DNA of 43,206 nt from Saccoglossus kowalevskii (lineage: Eukaryota > Hemichordata > Enteropneusta > Harrimaniidae): positions 539,500-582,705 of the forward strand of contig NW_003130356.1 in assembly GCF_000003605.2 (NCBI RefSeq), read 5' to 3'. Position numbers and translations under genes: made by a program. Positions within the stretch are counted from its first letter, which is position 1; each line of letters begins with the position of its first letter. Below, piece after piece: positions 35,001-43,206 of the stretch. Under the pieces are notes generated by a model, which was given only the letters and a program-made list of their open reading frames with translations, did no database searches and had not been told where the DNA came from.

Positions 35001-38000
35001 AAAATTCTGATGAAAGAATATCTGGCATTGAAGAAGTTTGTGTACAAAATAATAACAGTATATACACACCTCCTGGGATTTCAAATCCTTGGGCAGTATG
35101 AACCGTGAATCTGAGAATACCAGTCAATGCGTCTTCCTCTGTAGAGATGATGAGATAGTAAATAATTCTATTTATATTGCAGATAAATTGAAAATGAAGA
35201 TAACAAATATGTACACAAGAAAAATAATGATATATAATAAAATTGGAAGTTAATTACATGCACATATAATGTATATTTTGAATAAATCAATAAAACTGAT
35301 AAAGATGCACATGAACTGATGATGTAAAATGTGCCTTATGATGCAATGCACATAAACTGATGATGCAAAACATACCTTATGATGCAATGCACATGAATTG
35401 ATGATGCGAAACATGCCTGATGATGTAATACACATGAATTGATGATGCAAAACATGCCTTATGATGCAATGCACATAAACTGATGATGCAAAACATGCCT
35501 TAAGATGCAATGCACATGAATTGATGATGCGAAACATGCCTTATGATGTAATGCACATGAATTGATGATGCTAAACATGCCATATGATGTAATGCCCATG
35601 AATTGATGATGCAAAACATGCCTTATGATGTAATGCACATGAATTGATGATGCAAAACATGCCTTATGATGTAATGCACATGAATTGATGATGCGAAATA
35701 TGCCTAATGATGTAATGAACATGAATAGATGATGCAAAACATCGCTTATGATGTAATGCACATGAATTGATGATGCAAAACATGCCTTATGATGTAATGC
35801 ACATGAATTGATGATGCGAAACATGCCTTATGATGTAATAAACATATACTGATAATGAAACTCACCATCTTTCATCAGAGGTGACCCATCATCAGGCTTC
35901 ACAGGCTGGAAAAAAAAAGAATTTTTAATGTTACAATGAAGAAGAGTTAAATAAATGACAGCTCAGGTAAGTAAACAGAAACACTAGAATGGCATGGTAG
36001 CCAGGAATACCTATGTCATTTCAGCAACAACCAGTGTGAAGTCAACATTTCAGATTTCATTAACAGTGCACCATGTGATCAATGTCAGGTGTGACCTACA
36101 CACATCGTTTTATTCTCACATGGCATCACATCAACAAAAGTATTGGAAATGAATCAAAAGTGTCACAAGCATATCAAAGGTCATATTCTTTTATTCTCCT
36201 GAAAAGGCATTTCTCAAGTTATGGGTGCCTAAAGAAAGTGAAGTAATAAATAGCTTGTTGCAAGTGGGTTTACTACCCTGGTAAGAAGTATCAAGTAGGC
36301 TCTCGGCTGAGATAGCTTCGCTGTTAGCAATGTATATTTCAATTAGAGAAACAAAAGATATCATTAGAAAACAAACAAATCTGAGAGAGGTCTACCCAAG
36401 GTACCTATATGTATAATATCAAAGCAATCAGACTTGCAGTTTTAAACAAGAAGTCAAAAATATCACTTTTTACCAAAAAATACAAAGCTATTTATCTAAA
36501 TTAGAGAACTGAAGATATCATCAGAAAATGAACAAATCTGAGAGAGGTCCACCTGAGGTACCTTTAAGTATAATATCAAAGCAATCAGATTTTACAATTT
36601 AGAATTATAACATTACAGACATGTGCAGCTTTTATATCCTAACACAAATCTAATCTAAAGTGTGTGAGATTCTCAAAAACTCAGTTAACCAAAGAAAAAA
36701 AAAAGATTCCCGAATCGCAAGTTTACTCACCTTAGAAGATTTGGACAACAACGTCTGGATTTCAAATTCAGTTAGTACCAAATCATTGATCGTGACATCG
36801 TTTCTTTTTGCAGTCGCTATTGCTTCTCGCCATTCAGATCTTTCGTAATCAGAAGCCATTAGTAGAGTACGCGTCTACAAAAAGCAAGACATAGTGAATT
36901 TAGAATCTAAACACAGCCAAGAATCCATATATGGTGATCAACTGGCGAAAGATTAATGCGACGAGTTGCATCTTACTGTAAAATGACTAATTTTCACTGG
37001 GTTTAAATTTCACTGATTTACCATTTCACGCATATTCAGTGGGTTTTAAATTCACGGTTTTATCATTTAGATAATGTGTTCTATACTAAATTTTACATAT
37101 TCACTGGGTTTTAATTTAGCGCATTTTCCAGTCACTGAAATAAACTCAGTGAATAATTAATTCTTTTACAGTATTAACACATTGCCAGCTGAAAGCCTCT
37201 GTGAATAATCAAAATGAATAAAAACAAATATTTTAATAACTAAAACATTTTTTTGTGTCTGCAATAGCATACAGTTTGTGCTCAATAAGTGATTTTCAAT
37301 TTGCTGTGTGATTCATGCAACCAAGGACTGCCACAAAAACATTGAGATACAATTACCGTACTTTATCAAAATTGAGCATCATCAAATATGTATAGCACAT
37401 TATTAAGCGTGGAAATATACTAGAAATACTTTCACGTTTGTAGAATTGACCCCAGTGTTGTCCTGTTTTCACGTTTGATTTCACGTGTATGAACGTGTGA
37501 ATGTAAAATGCAATTACTTATTTAAACAAAATTTTAATGCACGCCTAGCAGCCACATTGATGTTCAATTATTATAAAGAACACAAAAACTGCATTTGTAG
37601 AATAACCACATATTGGGATTGCACCTGCTGCCTCTTCTACGTACCTTTCCTTCTTTTTTATCATAGAGTCTCAATGGTAGGTTTGGAGATATCAGTGACA
37701 TTTGGTCCTCCTGGGTTAATAAAGTAAAGCAGAAAATAAGTAAAATTATATTGCTAACAGAAAATATTCAGGTGGGCTGATGAACCTTTTAATACCATTT
37801 TTTCCACCAAAACTTTGATGCAACAATTTGCACATTGTTATGAATTTGCTATATTTTGTTTTTGTTTATTTTGGGATAAATAAACACAATTTTCTATTGG
37901 GTTCAGATCTTTTTCAAATTTTGGAAAAAATTATGTTGCCTTACTTTGCCAATGGTTACAAACATTGACCTCAGCATTCAATCGATTAAAGCTACATTCT

Positions 38001-40291
38001 AGTATGAGACAATTATGTAATATATATGATGCAATGAATTGTGGGAAATATATCAAACACTCAATTTTTATTTTTATTATTTTTTGTGACAGATAACACA
38101 AAACACAAAATATCACTGTTGTCCCTCCGAACTATTTTTTGTATGCAAATTGCAAGTGCTGACATATAGTATATGTTGCAACAGAAACCTCATTCCGTAT
38201 TTGGGACTGTACAACAGGGATGTGTGATCATCTACCTATAATTTATCATGCACAATTCCAGTGTCAACCAAGTTTGGTAAAACACAGATGCAATCTATTG
38301 GTGGCCGTTGGTGACCGTAACATTTAAATAATTATGATTTTCATAGTGTCCTACGATGGTGGTCATTTCAGCTGTTGGAGATTTTTTAAATTTCTTACAC
38401 TAAACAGCTTTATGAATTTGAGTTGTAAGTTTTGAAGTTGACATAAGGTAGAAGCCTACTAATGAGTTCAAACCAGATTAATTTTTGAGAAAATGATGGT
38501 TGTATTTTAGTGGATAGTGGCTATTTTGACAGAATTATAACGCTTTTACTATAGGTTCCTATGGCGGGGATGTTATGCCATATCTCAAATTGTAGCCCGG
38601 TTACACAGGCTCCAAAATTATATATTGTGAATGATGGGATACTTATTGCTGTTCTCAAACTATTTCAAAAATCTGGGTTTTAAAAAGTGGCAGAAAAGGA
38701 GCATCCAGGTAACTGTCACTGCAGCCTTTGTCAAGTCATGCCTATAGCCAAATATGTACCATAAAATCCCAAAACACCAATTAATTTCTATACTTACATA
38801 TTCCATGAGAGTCTTTCGATATTTGGCAATGCTCTTCTGTGCATTTCTAGCTTTCTGAATAATAGAAAGAAGTCATTGTTATGGCACGAACTGTTCTCAA
38901 TGTGACGCAATCCTTGTCATGAAACCTCATTGGTCGCTAGTCGTCACAGCATATACCGTAAAATCGGTATTAAAAACCGCATCTCTAATAGAAGTCGCTT
39001 CCATTCTTTTTGAAGAATTGAGAACCAAAAATTCATCATTTCTCATATGTGTAGATGCTCTAATAGAAGCCGCATCCCCTCTGTTGCATTGTACCATTTT
39101 AATAGAAGCTGCCGTTTCTAATACAGATTTTACAGTATTGTTTGGTGGGGGTCCAATAGCAACATGCGTAACTTACGTAAAATACATTATTTTGTTTATT
39201 TGTTGACAAAAAATTTGAACACACGCTAAGCAATGATCACCACCCACAGCATTTAAATAATAACACATGTTTGTGAGGGCAATATCACGATTTGTTGCCT
39301 GTACAAGGAATGGTGGTCATGAGCATAATATAGATGATGCCAGAGCCAGCATTTTATTCAATGTCATGTGACCGAGTCTCAACCAATCACATCACGCGTA
39401 ACAACAGTGAGATATGATAATAATGAGCAAAAACATTCGTTGTACCACCGCTCATCATCAACCACTAATATTGCCTTTCTCCACTGTATCTTGTAATTGT
39501 TGTATCAAAGATTTGGCAACCACAATTTTGGAGAGCAGGGTTCCTGTATATTGGACAGAGTGACTGGAGTCGCTTTAACGTTCTAGAGTTCTTACCTTGT
39601 CCTTCTCTGCTAAATTTTGTTCCTGTCTTATCATTGACTTGACCTCCGCGATTTTGGAACGCAGTACTTCAATTTCTTTTTCACTGGTAAGTGGCAATGA
39701 AGGAGTAGCTTTGAAGCGAATGGAAAAAAAAAAACAGATTTGAGATTTTTCGGAATAATCCAGATTGAGAAGTTTCGATTAAGATTCTTGGTGACCTGAG
39801 TTAGGGCAAAATTACACGTCTGATTGTCGATACTAGTCAGTCGACAGTTTTGAAAAAGTCGATCAACTGTGCACAAACATATTTCATTCTCACTGACAAC
39901 TATTAGCTGACTTACATAATTTTGGTTTATTATATTCGACGACACCCCTGTCGGCCAACGACAATTGGTTGAGTTCACTCGTTATCAAAATAATATTGGA
40001 ATACATGTTCACAAAAATGTTGTTCAAACAACCAGCAACAAATGTGATTTGATTTTACCAATTTTTATTCAAAACAAGAAAATAAGGTTGGTGACCAATT
40101 CTTATTTTGCTCAGTTTTTAACCTACCTTCACAAAGTCAGGAAATGTAATAAATCATGAACATAATTCCTGTTTCTATTTTAAGCTCTGCCATAGTTACC
40201 TTGTGCATTCTCGTCGTTTGGATTCAGTGAAAGATTCCGCAACGGCAAATACCACTTACACTGATAGTAACCTTTCTGACCGGAAAACACC
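28792..40291 (-). CDS. BCR/ABR-family RhoGAP protein, 3' portion of gene (15 coding exons; 5' end outside window)
   Basis: Joined exons (minus order): 40291-40200, 39708-39596, 38854-38798, 37710-37645, 36874-36731, 35905-35866, 35138-35070, 34536-34439, 33540-33442, 32343-32290, 32029-31852, 31250-31173, 30284-30150, 29756-29651, 29020-28792. All phases fit, giving about 518 residues. Order: PH-domain strand (KWYLPL, ~13-18), coiled charged segment (~40-87), end of the PH domain ([12 protein letters not shown], ~116-127), C2 domain (~175-290), RhoGAP domain (~307-500) with arginine finger R345 in [18 protein letters not shown] and [15 protein letters not shown]. This domain order is specific to BCR and ABR, whose family proteins switch off Rac/Cdc42 at membranes. 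The C2 loop after LRILCY is shorter than in vertebrate BCR. The tail QTHF fits a class I PDZ ligand, as the vertebrate STEV tail does. BCR versus ABR cannot be decided because the N-terminus is missing. Confidence 0.95.
29155..29215 (-). repeat. tRNA-like remnant (possible SINE head)
   Basis: On the minus strand, GTTGGCCTTTGAGATTGGAG then TTGCGAGTTCGAACCC resemble the anticodon-arm to T-arm part of a tRNA, including a pol III B box (GAGTTCGAACCC, 29157-29168). The acceptor stem and a good A box are not recognisable, so it is not an intact tRNA. Confidence 0.4.
29651..29756 (-). CDS. BCR/ABR-like exon: RhoGAP helices ([11 protein letters not shown])
   Basis: Enters in phase 1 and leaves in phase 2, 34 codons. 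[20 protein letters not shown] followed by [15 protein letters not shown] aligns with vertebrate LSDPVAKESCMLNLLLSLPE / ANLLTFLFLLDHLKR. The acceptor is tattttctgtag, the donor gtgagt. Confidence 0.95.
30150..30284 (-). CDS. BCR/ABR-like exon: RhoGAP core
   Basis: Phase 1-1, 44 complete codons. [20 protein letters not shown] matches vertebrate [20 protein letters not shown]. Using 30284 rather than the nearby AG at 30281 gives the phase required by the arginine-finger exon. The donor is gtaagt. The intron upstream contains the 257-N gap. Confidence 0.95.
30505..30761. other. Assembly gap (257 N)
   Basis: Run of N inside the intron between the arginine-finger exon and the RhoGAP core exon. 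No coding sequence is missing, because the two flanking exons join in phase and match the family without a gap. Confidence 0.99.
30789..31115. mobile_element. 327-bp TIR element (fourth MITE family)
   Basis: Left TACCGTAGTTGTCCGAGTAT then AAACCCC; right GGGGTTTATACTCAGACAGC then TACCGTA-type end. The arms pair over about 28 nt with few mismatches. A related fragment (CATAAGCCCCTCCCTGATTA) is at about 22877. It ends 58 nt from the arginine-finger exon. Confidence 0.75.
31173..31250 (-). CDS. BCR/ABR-like exon: RhoGAP arginine-finger exon
   Basis: A 78-nt phase 1-1 exon, acceptor tttcacacag, donor gtgagt. It encodes [20 protein letters not shown] and five more residues. The Arg of GIYRISG is the catalytic finger that RhoGAPs insert into the GTPase active site; it is intact, so a functional GAP is predicted. 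Confidence 0.95.
31852..32029 (-). CDS. BCR/ABR-like exon: end of C2 and start of RhoGAP
   Basis: Phase 0 in, phase 1 out, 59 codons. The last C2 strand (VTMSISLSY) and a basic linker lead into [18 protein letters not shown] (vertebrate TGVFGVKIAVVTKRERSK), then a stretch ending CTAEIERRG, the first RhoGAP helices. The acceptor (ttttttttaag) lies just after the in-frame extension; phase and homology support it. Confidence 0.95.
32290..32343 (-). CDS. BCR/ABR-like exon: late C2
   Basis: A 54-nt phase 0-0 exon, acceptor cttttcctcag, donor gtaaga. It encodes 18 residues ([18 protein letters not shown]), matching the PQALQDRDWQRTVIAM region of BCR in position and pattern. Confidence 0.88.
32631..32819. 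mobile_element. 189-bp TIR element with CTCTGTTTCTCGTTTC ends
   Basis: The left 16 bp CTCTGTTTCTCGTTTC is the exact inverse of the right GAAACGAGAAACAGAG (32804-32819). The interior has an A14 run and no coding capacity. A clear target duplication is not visible. Confidence 0.75.
33079..33259. mobile_element. TA-flanked MITE, family C
   Basis: TACTGTAAAATCTGTATTAG to GCAGATTTTACGGTA, 181 bp. The interior contains CATCTACACATATG and AATTTTTGGTTCTCAA. It is in inverted orientation relative to 38954-39137. Confidence 0.9.
33442..33540 (-). CDS. BCR/ABR-like exon: C2 strands with shortened loop
   Basis: Phase 0-0, 33 codons, acceptor ttattctag, donor gtgagt. [17 protein letters not shown] aligns with EFEIELEGSQTLRILCY. 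The following loop (RKQRGEDQ) is much shorter than the vertebrate loop before LVGRG (vertebrate LMGKG). Confidence 0.95.
34439..34536 (-). CDS. BCR/ABR-like exon: C2 strands ([13 protein letters not shown])
   Basis: The acceptor is tttctttccccag, the donor gtatgt, the exon 98 nt. [19 protein letters not shown] matches vertebrate LYCTLEVDSFGYFVNKAKT, followed by the conserved EEPTWHQ (vertebrate AEPNWNE). It is a high-confidence anchor for the BCR/ABR assignment. Confidence 0.95.
35070..35138 (-). CDS. BCR/ABR-like exon: start of C2 domain
   Basis: Enters and leaves in phase 1 (split Glu on both sides), 22 complete codons. [19 protein letters not shown] is the first C2 strand and loop, aligning with vertebrate LYGFLNVIVHSATGFKQ. 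Only this frame is open across the exon. Confidence 0.92.
35305..35856. repeat. 41-bp minisatellite, about 13 copies, in a BCR/ABR-like intron
   Basis: The unit AATGCACATGAATTGATGAT plus GCAAAACATGCCTTATGATG and a T recurs every 41 bp (e.g. 35632, 35673). It spans most of the intron between the microexon and the first C2 exon, ending about 10 nt from the microexon's donor. Openness in several frames comes from the composition of the unit. Confidence 0.93.
35866..35905 (-). CDS. BCR/ABR-like microexon: PH-C2 linker
   Basis: Only 40 nt, 13 codons plus one base ([13 protein letters not shown], then a split Glu). The acceptor has a long pyrimidine tract (ctttttttttccag) and the donor is gtgagt. 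A 41-bp minisatellite begins about 10-16 nt downstream of the donor. The linker position agrees with the acidic linker (NKEDDESPG) of vertebrate BCR. Confidence 0.88.
36296..36605 (+). mobile_element. Helentron-like element, 5' fragment
   Basis: CTCGGCTGAGATAGCTTCGC and TTAGCAATG plus about two core units (TATAATATCAAAGCAATCAG at about 36410 and 36570). It lacks the terminal hairpin. It lies in the BCR/ABR-like intron next to the PH C-terminal exon. Confidence 0.7.
36731..36874 (-). CDS. BCR/ABR-like exon: PH C-terminal helix and linker to C2
   Basis: Phase 0-0, 48 codons, acceptor ctttttgtag, donor gtgagt. [17 protein letters not shown] matches the hallmark SSDYERAEWRENI helix of BCR/ABR. 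The ATG in the middle (36859) is internal, because the reading frame is open to the acceptor and the homology extends upstream of it. Confidence 0.95.
36974..37173. mobile_element. TA-flanked MITE, family B
   Basis: TACTGTAAAATGACTAATTT to TTCTTTTACAGTA; ~200 bp and very similar to 17120-17323. Confidence 0.88.
37645..37710 (-). CDS. BCR/ABR-like exon: penultimate PH strands
   Basis: A 66-nt phase 0-0 exon with acceptor tattaacccag and donor gtacgt. It encodes [20 protein letters not shown] and two more residues, aligning with vertebrate ALLLLMSPSMAFRVHSRNGK, the strand that re-enters the PH fold after the coiled insertion. Confidence 0.92.
38798..38854 (-). CDS. BCR/ABR-like exon: lysine-rich coiled segment
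   Basis: A 57-nt phase 0-0 exon with acceptor ctattattcag and donor gtaagt. It encodes 19 residues ([14 protein letters not shown]...) continuing the charged helix before the MSPS-like stretch. A symmetric 0-0 exon of this size could be skipped without a frame change. Confidence 0.85.
38954..39137. mobile_element. TA-flanked MITE, family C (inverted)
   Basis: TACCGTAAAATCGGTATTAA to GATTTTACAGTA. Its reverse complement aligns along its whole length with 33079-33259. Internal CTAATAGAAGC blocks recur four times. Confidence 0.9.
39596..39708 (-). CDS. BCR/ABR-like exon: coiled segment inserted in the PH domain
   Basis: Enters in phase 1, completing Ala with the previous exon, and ends in phase 0 at AAG|gtaaga. 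It encodes TPSLPL followed by a highly charged heptad-like helix ([16 protein letters not shown]). This corresponds to the vertebrate 'IPLVPDEELDALKIKISQIK' region in position and pattern, which supports the chosen acceptor (cttcaaag) despite its mediocre polypyrimidine tract. Confidence 0.88.
40200..40291 (-). CDS. BCR/ABR-like exon: PH-domain strands
   Basis: Thirty codons flanked by split codons (enters after two codon bases, leaves after one). The acceptor is tttgcag and the donor gtaact. It encodes a QCKWYLPL strand aligning with the KWYIPL strand of vertebrate BCR/ABR PH domains, then a polar linker (NPNDENAQ). No upstream exon was found between 40292 and 43206, so the preceding PH exon should lie outside the window. 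Confidence 0.88.
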
Positions 40292-40639
40292 CTGCAAACA
40301 AATTGATTATTATAGTTTTTATGATAAATTCTTATATTTATTTAAGTTGACCCCCAACAGCTTTTCAAATTAAGACTGTCCAAGAATTACATGACATTAA
40401 CAAAAACAAATAATTCTAATTAGTTATAACATAAAGAAAACTGACTGCATGATTAAAATTATTGACAGTAAAATGAGTTAAACTCCTAACAACTCTGCTA
40501 AAAAGACTATCATGGACATAAATCATTACATAATAATAAAATTACATAATAAATCAAAGAAAGCTTAGAAAAAACTGTTTGCTGAAAGTGTTAATTATCA
40601 TGCAAATTAGGTAATTAATATGCATGGATTTCAACCAAA

Positions 40640-40775
40640 AACTAATCAGATCTGTGCATTATCCCAGAGCATCTTTGTACCAAGTTTCATTAAAATCTGA
40701 TATACACATACACACGCACATGCACACAGATACACACACAGACACAAAAACTCGAAAATTGTGTTTTCGAGTAAT
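40640..40775. repeat. Dispersed repeat with (CA)n-rich tail
   Basis: CCAAGTTTCATTAAAATCTG leads into ACACATACACACGCACATGC... and ACACAGACAC. The same architecture (CCAAGTT..GAAGTTTGA, then GACACACAGACACACAG) is seen at 11160-11250. Non-coding. Confidence 0.4.
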
Positions 40776-41090
40776 CATCATAGAGACAACAAGATTGAAA
40801 AAATGTGCATTACAGTAAATACAAAAATTGCTTATAAAATTCACCAATTAAACATATTTCTTTAGAAATTGCTACTGAATTAAACTAAAACAGCACGTGT
40901 TGCCAAATTGGCCAAATGAACAATCTTGTTTCTGGACAGAAACCAACATTCAAATAAAAAATACATGTTTGTTGAAGAATCAGCCTCCAATGATACACAG
41001 GTAAGGCCAAAATAAAATTAATGTTTTGGGTAAGCAAGCAGGCCAATATTTTTTTTTTTCACTACTTTCAACACTTCACATTGTCCTTTG

Positions 41091-41207
41091 TTGAGAAAGT
41101 GAATAAACCTGTAAAGCGCCATTGAATATTTTAGCAAAAAAAAAGAAAATGTTTTGTCTAAAAAATTTGACAGTGTACAAATGGTACAGGTTTATTCACC
41201 TTCTCAA
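41091..41207. repeat. 117-bp inverted repeat
   Basis: The left arm TTGAGAAAGTGAATAAACCT plus GTA is the inverse of the right TACAGGTTTATTCACCTTCT plus CAA, with one mismatch over 23 nt. The ~70-nt loop is A-rich. Small foldback element. Confidence 0.75.
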
Positions 41208-41456
41208 TAGAGGGTGCTGTGCTTTTTAAACGTGCAAGGATACAACTTTAAAATCCTACATGACCTAATGTACAGACACACAGACAATCATGCAACCTGG
41301 CAACAAGTAACCAAGGGTACTGATGCATGGATGAATAGATTTGATCTACAAGACGCTTCCTACGCACAAGGAAGTGAAACCATCATAATAAAGCTAATTT
41401 TGTACAAGTAAAAACTTGATGCAATTAGAAACTCGACCAATCCAACAACAAAAATG

Positions 41457-41831
41457 TTACGGTACTGTTTGGTTAATAAAGATAATGATTTATTACAATT
41501 ATTTTTACATTATTGTACATTGTCATTTGAAATACTGTAAAATACTTTATTTTTGCTTGAAATTAATTCTCGTTATTGTCACTGAAGGAATGATTCAGTG
41601 AAAATAAAATCCAGCGAATATACTTTTTTTCTTACATTTTAGCTTTAACTCGTCAAAAATCTGTGAAAATAAATTCCATACTAAACACTCAAAAAATCTT
41701 CTCAGCGAAAATAAATTCCAGCTAAAATAAAGTCTTTTACAGTACTGTAGGGTGTTATGGTACTGATGGGTTAACAAAGTCAATGATTTATTACATACAA
41801 TTTACATTACATTGTCATTTGAAATACTGTA
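41457..41831. repeat. ~80-bp direct repeats flanking a MITE
   Basis: 41457-41540 and 41754-41831 share GTTA(C/T)GGTACTG, TGATTTATTACA and ACATTGTCATTTGAAATACT. The MITE at 41533-41745 sits between them, right after the first copy. Confidence 0.75.
41533..41745. mobile_element. TA-flanked MITE, family A
   Basis: Complete ~213-bp copy, TACTGTAAAATACTTTATTT to AAGTCTTTTACAGTA. Confidence 0.88.
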
Positions 41832-42013
41832 TGCTGCCCAAAAAGATGAAGTGGAATATTAGAAAAATATTTCAGATTATCTTCAGTTCTAGCATTGTCA
41901 AGGCTAAATGATGTTACACGAAAAAAATATGTTGTTTTAGGAACAATTGTGTTTTTTGGCATTAAAAAAAGATGCATCTGGCACCCTATTTTGAAGGCAC
42001 TTTTAATTTCAAA

Positions 42014-42217
42014 TACTGTAAAATACTTTATTTTTGCATAGAATTTATTTTTGCTATTTTCGCCGAAGGAATGATTCAGTGAAAATAAAATCCAGTGAAT
42101 ATACCATTTTCCCTATGTTTTACATTCAACTCGCCAGAAATCAGTGAAAATTCCATTCAGAACACCCAAAAAGTTAGCGAAAATTAATTCCAGCTAAAAT
42201 AAAGTATTTTACAGTAT
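42014..42217. mobile_element. TA-flanked MITE, family A
   Basis: Complete ~204-bp copy, TACTGTAAAATACTTTATTT to AAGTATTTTACAGTA, in the same orientation as the copy 480 bp to the left. Confidence 0.88.
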
Positions 42218-43206
42218 AAAGTTTCACCAGAAAGATGACAATGACAGGCAGTCACTTAAAGCGTCAAAATTGTTGTTCAGATTTGTTTGCCAGTCAAACA
42301 AACAATGCAATTTACACATGTTATAAACATGATGCATGGGACCCATATCAAACATGGATGTCTCATGACGGTGGGTCTTTATATATGAACTGCAATTTTT
42401 CCGAAAGCGATAAAACTTGTTAGATTACTGTTTTTTATTCATTCACACCAAACATTTTAGCGAAACAGATTATAAGAAAAAAACAACACAACAAAATTTT
42501 CACTTTCTAAGGACAGAAAAGAAATATTTTGACAATATTTTGACAAGTCTTAATTATAACTTTATTTGACCTTACATGAGCTAAGTTTGACCTTTGGGAT
42601 ACCACAGATTATGTTATAATAATATACTAATATACTAATACTATGCAAGCAATTTTCCCCCTTTTTTCTTACATAGCACATTGGGAGATTGTCCTTAAAT
42701 GACCTATGTTTGACCTCACATGACCTTTCTCAGATGTTGGCAACCCTTTGGACACCAAAAAGAAATATTATAAGCTACCCCAAAATTACCCTGTGATGAT
42801 AAAAGAACACATAAAAATGCTGAAACTAAATATTGACATGAAAAATTACAGTGTTTAAACTTTGGGTGTAATAAGAAGTCATGTGTATACTTGTGAAGAT
42901 CTGAACAGGTTCACTGAATAGAAATAAAGTCTGGGCGTGCCTGAATATAAACAGAATGACGTATGAGGTATGCAGATAAAACTATATCCAGGTAACTTTT
43001 GACAAAGAAGTGAATACAACAATGGAGCGTTAGGTGAGCATGACAGCGTAAACAATACGTCACATTTCTTGGTTCTTGGTTGTTTACCTTACTATAAATG
43101 GAAGCGAAAGGAAAGCAGGAAATAGAAATAAGAACTTAGCCTTATAACGAGGACAGGGACAAAATCTATTGTGTTTAAATTTACATTCCTACTCAGTATG
43201 ATCTGT

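Larger units (their letters stand above)
40292..43206. other. Intron of the BCR/ABR-like gene (right edge)
   Basis: No sequence matching the missing N-terminal half of the PH domain or the upstream DH domain was found on the minus strand. The content is MITEs, an inverted repeat and AT-rich filler. Confidence 0.6.

Noticed and set aside
35459..35824. 121-codon minus-strand open frame with internal protein repeats ([15 protein letters not shown])
   Set aside because: It is the translation of the 41-bp minisatellite and sits inside an intron; its repeats follow the DNA period (3 x 41 nt).
38919..39206. 95-codon plus-strand frame with LIEVA/LIEAA repeats
   Set aside because: Lies on the family-C MITE; the repeats come from its internal CTAATAGAAGC blocks.

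Overview
This is eukaryotic genomic DNA: AT-rich, intron-dense, carrying one assembly gap (257 N) and many dispersed repeats. The repeats suggest a lophotrochozoan invertebrate, most plausibly a mollusc. They include TA-flanked palindromic MITEs and elements with ~157-bp tandem cores that resemble the 'pearl'/Helentron-associated elements known from bivalves. That organism call is an inference; no species-level marker is visible.

Two partial protein-coding genes, both on the minus strand, could be assembled exon by exon. Every junction used has AG/GT splice sites and compatible phases. (1) Right half, 28.8-40.3 kb: a BCR/ABR-family GTPase-activating protein, 15 coding exons and about 518 residues in view. 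It has the end of a split PH domain with a coiled segment, a C2 domain, a RhoGAP domain with its arginine finger, the native stop and a C-terminal PDZ-ligand-like tail. Its 5' part lies beyond the right edge. (2) Left part, 0.36-14.5 kb: an SVOP/SV2-related major facilitator transporter, six coding exons and about 219 residues in view. They run from a supported start codon through roughly TM4 and the following cytoplasmic segment. Its 3' part lies beyond the left edge. Two short, well-spliced minus-strand exon candidates at 20.3 and 21.5 kb may be 5' exons of this gene; the link is tentative.

The ~14-kb stretch between the genes (14.6-28.5 kb) holds no recognisable conserved protein. It contains a relatively GC/CpG-rich, promoter-like patch (21.4-21.9 kb), an 18-bp array of POU octamers (23.4 kb), a ~36-copy 23-bp minisatellite (26.1-26.9 kb) and a 52-bp satellite whose units carry an 18-nt perfect palindrome (27.4-27.9 kb), plus MITEs and Helentron-like copies. 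The introns hold a probable solo LTR, at least four TIR/MITE families, a near-complete 140-nt hairpin, a 41-bp minisatellite next to a 5' splice site, and a decayed duplicate of one exon's acceptor region.

No prokaryote-style system, rRNA, intact tRNA, CRISPR array or intact transposase/reverse transcriptase was found. The two genes have unrelated roles (Rho-family GTPase shutdown; vesicle-type membrane transport). Nothing in the sequence links them beyond sharing a strand.
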